Position numbers and translations under genes: made by a program. Below, piece after piece: positions 1 to 5,951 of a stretch of 64,000 bases of DNA. How positions within the stretch are numbered: position 1 is the stretch's first letter; every line of letters begins with the position of its first letter. The DNA comes from Gangjinia marincola (GTDB lineage: Bacteria; Bacteroidota; Bacteroidia; Flavobacteriales; Flavobacteriaceae): contig NZ_BAAAFG010000015.1 of NCBI RefSeq assembly GCF_039523415.1, positions 248,001 through 312,000 of the forward strand, in the 5' to 3' direction. Under the pieces are notes generated by a model. It ran no database searches. It was not told the DNA's origin and saw only the letters and a list, made by a program, of their open reading frames with translations.

Positions 1-362
1 TTGGAATATGTATCATAGTCTTTGGCCTATCAACTATCTTTTGGGTATCTGTAGTTGCCTTATTTTTTAGCGGAGTTACAGACGGAGTGTCTATGGTTAT
101 TCGCCAGACCATCCTGCAACTTAAAACACCAGATCATATGCGGGGTAGAGTAGCCTCCGTGAATTCTATGTTCGTTGGCTCCAGTAATGAACTAGGAGCG
201 TTTGAGAGTGGAGTCACGGCAAAATTAATGGGAACAGTAACAGCAGTTGTTTTTGGAGGAAGTATGACCTTACTTACAGTAGTAACAACCTGGTTTGCAT
301 CGCCAAGTTTTAGGAACTTGGACTTAAGAAAAGATGTGGAAGAACACGAGAAAGAACACTAA
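1..362 (+). CDS. MFS transporter, C-terminal part (5' end outside window)
   Basis: This is the end of a membrane exporter whose start lies before the window: the frame is open from base 3, so the ATG at 87 is internal. About 119 residues are visible. They show a hydrophobic helix, a loop with TDGVSMVIRQTILQLKTP and RGRVASVNSMFVGSSNELG, a further helix (FGGSMTLLTVVTTWF) and a short charged tail. The loop is typical of the EntS/MFS_3 branch of the major facilitator superfamily, which exports siderophores or drugs in the inner membrane; the substrate cannot be told from this fragment. Its TAA (360-362) overlaps the stop codon of lpxH on the other strand, so the two genes converge with no spacer. 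Confidence 0.85.
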   Translation, partial: GICIIVFGLSTIFWVSVVALFFSGVTDGVSMVIRQTILQLKTPDHMRGRVASVNSMFVGSSNELGAFESGVTAKLMGTVTAVVFGGSMTLLTVVTTWFASPSFRNLDLRKDVEEHEKEH

Positions 363-1111
363 TACTTCTCTAGCGATAGGTCAGTACCATCAAAAACACC
401 ATAGGTATAGTAGGTAATCCAATCGCCAAGATTGATATAGGTAGAAGAATCGTTCAAAGGTATTTCTAACGGAAGATGCCGGTGTCCAAACACAAAATAA
501 TCACGGTGTTTTTCATTTAACTTACGTTTTGAATATTGAACCAGCCACTCTTTCTCTTCTCCTAAAAAAGTTACATCCTCGTCACCAGAAATGAGTTTAT
601 TTTTCACCGAAAAATATTGCGCAAGCTTTACGCCTAAATCTGGATGTAACCAGCGATAGGCCCATTTGGAAACTGGATTGGTGAAGACTTTTTTCATGCG
701 TTTATACCCCTTGTCGCCGGGGCCTAATCCATCACCGTGACCTATGAAAAAAGTTTTGTCGTTAAAGGTAAATTCCTGTGGCTCATGATACACCGGGATG
801 TTTAGTTCTTCTTCAAAATAGCCGTTCATCCATAAATCGTGATTCCCCACAAAATAGTAAACAGGGGTACCGCTATCAGTAATTTCAGCAAGTTTACCTA
901 AGGTTCTGGTGAAACCTTTAGGAACAACAGTCTTATACTCAAACCAAAAGTCAAATAAATCTCCCAATAGAAAAATAGCCGCAGCATCTTCTTTAATCTG
1001 ATCTAACCAAGCGACAAATTTCTTTTCGCGAATCAAACTCTCCTCACGTGTAGGTGCTCCTAAATGATTGTCACTGGCAAAGTATACCTTTTTACCTATT
1101 GGAAGTTGCAT
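359..1111 (-). CDS. lpxH: UDP-2,3-diacylglucosamine diphosphatase, LpxH-like
   Basis: A calcineurin-type metallophosphoesterase of 250 residues that should cleave UDP-2,3-diacylglucosamine to lipid X in lipid A synthesis at the inner face of the membrane. The metal-binding motifs appear in order: SDNHLG (D14, H16), GDLFDFW, GNHD, GHGDG and FGHRH near the C-terminus. The frame can be extended to a TTG at 1120, but the ATG at 1111 is preferred because a strong -7 box (1118-1125) sits over that TTG and would put the transcript start between them. The gene converges on an MFS gene and follows queD with a 170-base spacer holding a structured repeat. The family assignment is firm; LpxH rather than another UDP-sugar pyrophosphatase is inferred from overall similarity. 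Confidence 0.85.
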   Translation of the reverse strand: MQLPIGKKVYFASDNHLGAPTREESLIREKKFVAWLDQIKEDAAAIFLLGDLFDFWFEYKTVVPKGFTRTLGKLAEITDSGTPVYYFVGNHDLWMNGYFEEELNIPVYHEPQEFTFNDKTFFIGHGDGLGPGDKGYKRMKKVFTNPVSKWAYRWLHPDLGVKLAQYFSVKNKLISGDEDVTFLGEEKEWLVQYSKRKLNEKHRDYFVFGHRHLPLEIPLNDSSTYINLGDWITYYTYGVFDGTDLSLEKY

Positions 1112-1117
1112 ATACCG

Positions 1118-1125
1118 CAAAGATA
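1118..1125 (-). promoter_or_regulatory. -7 promoter element of lpxH
   Basis: On the minus strand this reads TATCTTTG, a perfect match to the Bacteroidota -7 consensus TAnnTTTG. It ends only 6 bases before the lpxH ATG (1111), so the mRNA would have almost no leader. No clear TTTG is seen at the -33 position; a TTTA lies about 18 bases upstream. Confidence 0.55.
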
Positions 1126-1206
1126 TTAATTAATGGGAAAGCGTAAATTACTGTTCAAGCGTAGCATATTCAATGTGAAATGTCCTTTAATAAAGAAACT
1201 ATGTTT

Positions 1207-1282
1207 GCGTGAGGGATAGCAGCGGCATCCTCTCTTCAACGCGTTGAAGAGAGATATAGCGAATAGCCCGGCTTGTCACGCC
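1207..1282. ncRNA. structured intergenic repeat, Flavo-1-like
   Basis: The element is closed by an outer stem GCGTGA (1207-1212) with TCACGC (1277-1282). Inside is a perfect 24-base palindrome at 1229-1252 (CTCTCTTCAAC, GC, GTTGAAGAGAG and flanks) and the conserved-looking words GAGGGATAGCAGCGGCATCC and ATATAGCGAATAGCCCGG. These words are what I recall of repeats found in many flavobacterial intergenic regions and of the Flavo-1 RNA motif. It lies between queD and lpxH and stops one base short of the queD stop codon. The strand of any transcript is not clear from sequence. Confidence 0.55.
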
Positions 1283-1732
1283 CTAATTATCACTGGCGTA
1301 CCACTCTGCAAAACTGGTTTCGGTCTCTTGGAGTCTTAATGCGTACAGCTTAATATGATTGGGTAGTCTGGCACTGATTTTTTCGGCAAAATCTATCACC
1401 ATGTTCTCACTTGTAGGTTGATAATCTGCTAGAATTACGTTGTGCCCGCGTTGTTTCAACTCTTTTGCCAGCTCAATATGTGGAGTGTTTTTATTAAACA
1501 CCGTGGCGTGATCAAATTGATTGACAATTTCTTCTTTCACTATTTTTTTAAGGTCGCTAAAATCAATCACCATGCCCAATTTAACGTTATTTGTGTCTGT
1601 AATAGGCGACCCGATTACCGTAACCGATAATTTATAGCTGTGCCCGTGAACATTTTTACACTTGCCATCGTAGCCATACAGCGCGTGACCGGTTTCAAAA
1701 TTAAACTGCTTAGTGATTCGTATTATACTCAT
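1283..1732 (-). CDS. queD: 6-carboxy-5,6,7,8-tetrahydropterin synthase (QueD family)
   Basis: A 149-residue member of the 6-pyruvoyl-tetrahydropterin synthase/QueD family, which turns 7,8-dihydroneopterin triphosphate into 6-carboxytetrahydropterin, the second step to queuosine and other 7-deazaguanines. Zinc ligands are visible as FNFETGHAL (first His) and NVHGHSY (second and third His), with the catalytic Cys in GKCKNVHGH. PTSENMVIDF and LQETETSFAEW complete the family signature. The length is normal. It is followed by a structured repeat and preceded closely by the MATE gene. A PTPS acting in biopterin metabolism is the alternative, but the CxxxHxH arrangement favours QueD. Confidence 0.88.
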   Translation of the reverse strand: MSIIRITKQFNFETGHALYGYDGKCKNVHGHSYKLSVTVIGSPITDTNNVKLGMVIDFSDLKKIVKEEIVNQFDHATVFNKNTPHIELAKELKQRGHNVILADYQPTSENMVIDFAEKISARLPNHIKLYALRLQETETSFAEWYASDN

Positions 1733-1749
1733 GCGTATACCTTAGGATG

Positions 1750-1757
1750 CAAAAATA
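1750..1757 (-). promoter_or_regulatory. -7 promoter element of queD
   Basis: The minus strand reads TATTTTTG, matching TAnnTTTG, 17 bases before the queD ATG (1732). It lies in the 31-base gap after the MATE gene, so queD probably has its own promoter. The -33 box would fall in the end of the MATE gene and is not obvious. Confidence 0.45.
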
Positions 1758-1763
1758 CGCTTC

Positions 1764-3098
1764 TTATTGTTTTTTGAGTAAGGGTAAGTAGGTAAATCTA
1801 AATTTTAACGTAGAGACAAATGCACGAATAAATATCCAAACTACAAAGGCTCCCCAAATGCCCAATAACCCCCATTGTTGATGCTTGCTCAAATAAAGCA
1901 TGGGTATGAACCCTAGAAAGGTTGAAGCAAACAACACATTACGCAGGTATTTCATTTTGCCCAGACCCTTGAAAATCCCATCAAAGGTGAATGCTACTGC
2001 ATTAATGGGTTGAGTAACTAAAACCATAAAAAAGACGCCGTAAAAGATGGCAAGGACTTCGGCTTCTTTGCTAAAAATTAGACCAAGAGGTTCATAAAAA
2101 AGTACTCCTAAGAGAATAAGAACCAAACTCATCCCTAAACAATATAGGACGCAACGCTTAGCAAGTATCCATAGCGCCTGATAATTTTTTGCGCCAATGA
2201 GTTTGCCTCCTAAAATATTACCAGCGGCACCATAGCCATCCAAAAAGAAGGCAGAAAAAAACCAAATGTTAATCGCAATGGCGTGAGCGGCGATGTATTG
2301 ATCTCCTAATGCTGTGGCTTCACGTACTGCTAAGATTAAAGCCAAGTTAAGTGCTATGGTTCGCAAAAACAGATTTAGGCTCATAAGGATGAGCGTCTTT
2401 ATTTCTGGGTGAAAAGGGAAAACTAACTTAAGGGATATGCTGGTTTTTTTAAGCAGAAGGATAAAAGACAACAACGCCATAAGTCCTTGTGAGATCAGAC
2501 TGGCCCATGCTGCTCCTTTGATATTCATTGCGGGAATAATATTTTCGACTCCATATACCAGAGCGAAATCTAATCCTATGTTTACAACTGCTCCTGTAAT
2601 CGCGATGATCATAGGCCAGTAGGTATTTTGCAGCCCTCTAAATATTCCAAAAACGGCAAAGGTGAAGAGCGTTAATGGAAATCCCCATACTCTAATGTGG
2701 TAGTAGTCTAAACTTAAACGTAGCACCTCTCCTGAAGCATTGAGTAGTTCAAATATTTGCCGCGCAAAGGCATATGTCGTTCCCAGAACAATTAATGCTA
2801 AAACTAAGTTGAAGAAAATCGCTTGAGCCGGCAGTACTTTTACATCTTCTAGCGCCCCTGCGCCCAGATGCTGAGATAATATGGTGGATATGGCGCTTCG
2901 GGTTTGTCCCAATACCCAAATAAGCATGGATAAAAAGGATCCAACAATGCCCACTGCAGCTAATGATTCTACAGGTAGTGTATCAATGTTGCCAATTACG
3001 GCAGCATCAGTCGATGACAACAGCGGTTCTGCTATCCCTGCCAGAATCGCCGGAATTGCCAATTGATGTATACGTTTAAAGGTAACTTCTTGCTGCAT
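1764..3098 (-). CDS. MATE family efflux transporter (DinF-like)
   Basis: A 444-residue integral membrane protein with about twelve hydrophobic helices, of the multidrug and toxic compound extrusion family, which pumps cationic drugs or metabolites out against sodium or protons. The N-terminal segment AIPAILAGIAEPLLSSTDA and the second-half copy of the same helix pattern are the family signature, and the length is normal. Start at ATG 3098, directly before the short hydrophilic N-terminus. It is divergent from the universal stress gene, with 126 bases between them. The substrate cannot be predicted. It resembles the DinF branch more than NorM, an impression from the N-terminal motif only. Confidence 0.9.
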   Translation of the reverse strand: MQQEVTFKRIHQLAIPAILAGIAEPLLSSTDAAVIGNIDTLPVESLAAVGIVGSFLSMLIWVLGQTRSAISTILSQHLGAGALEDVKVLPAQAIFFNLVLALIVLGTTYAFARQIFELLNASGEVLRLSLDYYHIRVWGFPLTLFTFAVFGIFRGLQNTYWPMIIAITGAVVNIGLDFALVYGVENIIPAMNIKGAAWASLISQGLMALLSFILLLKKTSISLKLVFPFHPEIKTLILMSLNLFLRTIALNLALILAVREATALGDQYIAAHAIAINIWFFSAFFLDGYGAAGNILGGKLIGAKNYQALWILAKRCVLYCLGMSLVLILLGVLFYEPLGLIFSKEAEVLAIFYGVFFMVLVTQPINAVAFTFDGIFKGLGKMKYLRNVLFASTFLGFIPMLYLSKHQQWGLLGIWGAFVVWIFIRAFVSTLKFRFTYLPLLKKQ

Positions 3099-3194
3099 GA
3101 ATGCCGAAACTACTTAAAAAGCACAAAATGATCTAGTGAATTAAGAAGATAATTAGATACAGGATTATGCCGTTTAGGGTTGCGTAAAATAACC

Positions 3195-3202
3195 TACTTT
3201 TG
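3195..3202 (+). promoter_or_regulatory. -7 promoter element of the usp gene
   Basis: TACTTTTG matches the Bacteroidota -7 consensus, 22 bases before the ATG of the universal stress gene. A TTTA lies 19 bases upstream (3172-3175 region) as a weak -33 box. Confidence 0.55.
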
Positions 3203-3224
3203 TATTCGTTAAACGACTAGCCCT

Positions 3225-4016
3225 ATGAAAAATATTCTTGTTCCTATTGGATCTTCACCCGGTGCCGAATCCTGCCTGCAGTATGCCATTGACTTTGCTG
3301 AAGTTTTTGATGCTAACGTGTATGTGGTTTCGGTATTTAAGCAACTTTCTAAAGCGGGCGGATTATCTAAGGTAAATACGCTACTAAAGGAAGAAAGTGA
3401 AGAACGACTAACCCAAGTGATGAATAAAGTGGATCAACGTGACGTACACGTAATTGCGCATCCCATAAAAGGAGAAGTAGTTGAGGGAGTTGAACGTTTT
3501 AATCGGCATATTCCGGTGGATTTGATGATATTGAGTCCGCGGAGTAATTCAAAAAAAGATGAGGTATATTTAGGGAAGACCTCCGGTAAATTGATCAAAC
3601 AAACTACCATCCCTGCCTTGATCGTACCAGATGGCTATACGTTTAAACCGGCAAAGAATATTTTAATGGCGTTTAAGAATGGGAACTTTACTCGTCAAGA
3701 TGCATTATTACCTTTAAGGCAAATCAAAACATTTTTGCATACTACGATCAATGTCTTACAGGTCATTACGCCAGATCATCAAGAATCGTACAATCAATTT
3801 TCTAAGGAGTTAATGGCACTGACCGACAACATTTCTAAAACTGAAAATGCCACCACATATCAAGGTGTGTTAGAACATTTTCAATCCAATCAACCTGATA
3901 TGTTGTGTGTGGTGAGAAGAAAGCGCGGATTTTTCACCAGACTTTGGGAAAAAGATGTAATTTTGAAACGTGAATTTTTCACTACGATTCCGCTGTTAAT
4001 CCTTAGTGGAAATTAA
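3225..4016 (+). CDS. universal stress protein, tandem UspA domains
   Basis: A 263-residue soluble protein with two UspA folds in a row (about residues 1-140 and 145-263), a form common in Bacteroidota. The first domain starts MKNILVPIGSSPGAESCLQYA and closes with LGKTSGKLIKQTTIPALIVP, the usual C-terminal strand; the second starts at AKNILMAF and ends with TTIPLLILSGN. UspA proteins bind nucleotide or act as stress-time signalling scaffolds in the cytoplasm. The ATP loop (GxxGxxxxxxxxxG) is not well kept in either half, so nucleotide binding is uncertain. It has its own promoter, and is followed by a hairpin and the tRNA-Ala gene. Confidence 0.88.
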   Translation: MKNILVPIGSSPGAESCLQYAIDFAEVFDANVYVVSVFKQLSKAGGLSKVNTLLKEESEERLTQVMNKVDQRDVHVIAHPIKGEVVEGVERFNRHIPVDLMILSPRSNSKKDEVYLGKTSGKLIKQTTIPALIVPDGYTFKPAKNILMAFKNGNFTRQDALLPLRQIKTFLHTTINVLQVITPDHQESYNQFSKELMALTDNISKTENATTYQGVLEHFQSNQPDMLCVVRRKRGFFTRLWEKDVILKREFFTTIPLLILSGN

Positions 4017-4021
4017 AAAAA

Positions 4022-4082
4022 GGGGATGTAGCTTCCCGCATAATCGCTACGCTCTGCGGGATAGGCACTTCGCTAAATCCCC
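4022..4082 (+). repeat. cloverleaf-like hairpin sharing the 5' end of the neighbouring tRNA
   Basis: GGGGAT (4022-4027) pairs with ATCCCC (4077-4082), and TAGC (4029-4032) with GCTA (4072-4075); an inner stem CCCGCA (4035-4040) pairs with TGCGGG (4055-4060). Its first 12 bases, GGGGATGTAGCT, are identical to the first 12 of the tRNA-Ala that begins 73 bases later. It is not itself a tRNA: no anticodon arm or T loop is present. Confidence 0.6.
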
Positions 4083-4094
4083 GCTGAGAAATTT

Positions 4095-4168
4095 GGGGAT
4101 GTAGCTCAGTTGGCTAGAGTGCTTGACTGGCAGTCAAGAGGTCACGGGTTCGAATCCCGTCTTCTCCA
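4095..4168 (+). tRNA. tRNA-Ala (anticodon GGC)
   Basis: A complete 74-base tRNA. The acceptor stem pairs GGGGATG with CTTCTCC and contains the G3:U70 wobble pair that marks alanine tRNAs; the sixth pair is a T-T mismatch. The anticodon stem CTTGA/TCAAG carries the loop CTGGCAG with anticodon GGC, reading GCC and GCU. The T arm holds GGTTCGAAT. The 3' CCA is not encoded (A then CA follow), as is usual in this phylum. A terminator-like hairpin follows at 4202. Confidence 0.95.
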
Positions 4169-4201
4169 CAATCACTCACAACTGCTGAGTGAATAAAAGT
4201 G

Positions 4202-4241
4202 AAACACCTGCCAAGTTTACTTGAACAGGTGTTTACGTTTT
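4202..4241 (+). terminator. probable terminator after tRNA-Ala
   Basis: AAACACCTG (4202-4210) and CAGGTGTTT (4226-4234) form a 9-bp stem with a 15-base loop, followed by a short T run (4238-4242). Confidence 0.55.
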
Positions 4242-4380
4242 TAGGCACATGACGTGAAAACATTTATGGTTGTTCTTCACTAGAGGCAGATTTAAAAATC
4301 GCATAGATTTTAACTAAACCCTAACGCGACAGATTTTATTCTGGGCGTTTCCATGATTATTTTCAAGTAAAAATATACAC

Positions 4381-5094
4381 ATGGAATTTGAAGATAAAGT
4401 AGCCTATATCACAGGGGGTACAAAAGGAATAGGATTAGGAATCGCAGAAGCACTGTTAGCTAAAGGGATGCGTGTAGCCTTAAGTGGACGAAATGAAACT
4501 GATGCCCAAGAAGTGGCAACTTCATTGGATAAGAGCAGTGAACGGACTTTGGGGATAGGATCAGATGTGACCCGCCTCGATCATGAAGAAAAGGCCATTG
4601 CCCGTATCATGAAAAAGTGGGGGCAGGTAGATGTGGTCATCGCTAATGCAGGATTAGGACATTTTGCTCCGGTGGATGAAATAAAGCCAGATCAGTTTAA
4701 GCAAATGATTGATACCAACCTTATTGGTGCGTTTCATACGCTCAAAGCCAGTGTTGAAGCACTGAAATCTTCAGGAGGGTATTATATGACCATCGCAAGT
4801 TTAGCAGGCACTAATTTCTTTGCGGGTGGCACAGGCTACAACGCTTCTAAATTTGGTGTGGTAGGGTTTACACAAGCCGCTATGCTTGACCTGCGCTCAC
4901 ATGGAATAAAAGTAACGACGATCATGCCTGGTTCAGTTTCAAGTCAATTTAATGGCAATGATCCTAATGAATCTGATGCCTGGAAGATCCAACCGGAGGA
5001 TATTGGAGAATTGGTAATTGATTTACTTAAGATGAACCCCAGAACACTGCCAAGTAAGATCGAAGTGAGACCAACACGACCCGATTTAAAATAA
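4381..5094 (+). CDS. SDR family NAD(P)-dependent oxidoreductase
   Basis: A 237-residue classical short-chain dehydrogenase. The cofactor loop is YITGGTKGIGLGIAEAL (TGxxxGIG, residues 10-18), followed by the IANAG motif, a catalytic Ser in TIASLAG and the active-site YNASK. The length is normal for the classical family, whose members oxidise or reduce alcohols, ketones and sugars in the cytosol; the substrate cannot be told. The stretch between the tRNA terminator and this start (about 4242-4380) shows no gene and no convincing promoter. It converges on the hydrolase gene with 8 bases between the stop codons. Confidence 0.9.
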   Translation: MEFEDKVAYITGGTKGIGLGIAEALLAKGMRVALSGRNETDAQEVATSLDKSSERTLGIGSDVTRLDHEEKAIARIMKKWGQVDVVIANAGLGHFAPVDEIKPDQFKQMIDTNLIGAFHTLKASVEALKSSGGYYMTIASLAGTNFFAGGTGYNASKFGVVGFTQAAMLDLRSHGIKVTTIMPGSVSSQFNGNDPNESDAWKIQPEDIGELVIDLLKMNPRTLPSKIEVRPTRPDLK

Positions 5095-5102
5095 TCTTTA
5101 GA

Positions 5103-5951
5103 CTAAATATTTAAAAATTTCAAGCTTGCCTGGATCGCTTGGTTAAGATGATCTGGTAAGCTTTTTTTATGCCATGGGTGACTGCTGCCAAAAACATGAT
5201 TAGCGTTCTCAATAGGATATAATTCAGAATTTTTCGCCCACTCATGAATTTTTTCTGCGGAAGAGAAGGAGACGGTAGGATCATTCGTACCGTGAATGAT
5301 CAAGTAAGGAATCTTCAACTTTTTTGCTGCACGCGAAATCGTGAGACGTTCCTCATGTTCAATAAAATCAGTATAAAATTGATATTTATGCGGCATTTGC
5401 TGCTTAGTTCTTCCGTTTTTTACATAAAAAACGCCGTTTTCTCTCCATTGTTTAAGTGCTTCTCCTTTAGGGAAACGTTCTTTATAATCAGCTACCGAAG
5501 CTAGTGTAATTAAGCTGGTGACGCGAGAATCCTCTTTAGCTTTAATCAGGGTAATTCCGCCACCTCTGGAATGTCCTATCAAAGTGATCGTAGAAGTATC
5601 GATTTTGTCGGCGTGTGGGAAATTTTCGGCGTAAGCCATATCGATCACATCCCCTAAATCTATTAATTCTTGTGTATAATTGTTTTGGGCAAAAGCATCC
5701 AGATCAGGAAAATCAATGGGTTGATCCATAGTACCTCCATTATGCGAAAAATTGAATTTTAAAAAGAAAAAACCAGCTTTCGCAAATGCGGTAGCCATTA
5801 CATCCCAGCAACCCCAATCCTTGAAACCTTTATAACCATGACAGAAAATGATCACCGGTTGGTGCTGTGTATGTTCTTCAAAAAAATAATCAATTAGTAT
5901 GGGACGATCTCCACTTCGTTGATACACTTGGTTTTTTAATCTAGTAACCAT
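5103..5951 (-). CDS. alpha/beta hydrolase (dienelactone hydrolase/esterase type)
   Basis: A 282-residue soluble hydrolase. PVIIFCHGYKGFKDWG gives the oxyanion-hole strand, ITLIGHSRGGG holds the nucleophile elbow (Ser in GHSRG), LIIHGTNDPTVSF the acidic residue (Asp) and ENANHVFGS the catalytic His. No signal peptide is seen. The frame opens further upstream to 6035, but the ATG at 5951 (MVTRLKNQVY) is chosen because it overlaps the addB stop by 11 bases in the usual translational-coupling manner and the extra residues only mirror addB coding. It is the last gene of the addA-kbl-ompA-addB strand block. An in-frame GC palindrome relic lies at 5775-5793 (coding TAFAKA). The substrate is unknown. 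Confidence 0.85.
   Translation of the reverse strand: MVTRLKNQVYQRSGDRPILIDYFFEEHTQHQPVIIFCHGYKGFKDWGCWDVMATAFAKAGFFFLKFNFSHNGGTMDQPIDFPDLDAFAQNNYTQELIDLGDVIDMAYAENFPHADKIDTSTITLIGHSRGGGITLIKAKEDSRVTSLITLASVADYKERFPKGEALKQWRENGVFYVKNGRTKQQMPHKYQFYTDFIEHEERLTISRAAKKLKIPYLIIHGTNDPTVSFSSAEKIHEWAKNSELYPIENANHVFGSSHPWHKKSLPDHLNQAIQASLKFLNI

Noticed and set aside
4022..4082. Second tRNA upstream of tRNA-Ala
   Set aside because: Only the first 12 bases match; no anticodon arm, T loop or CCA end can be drawn.
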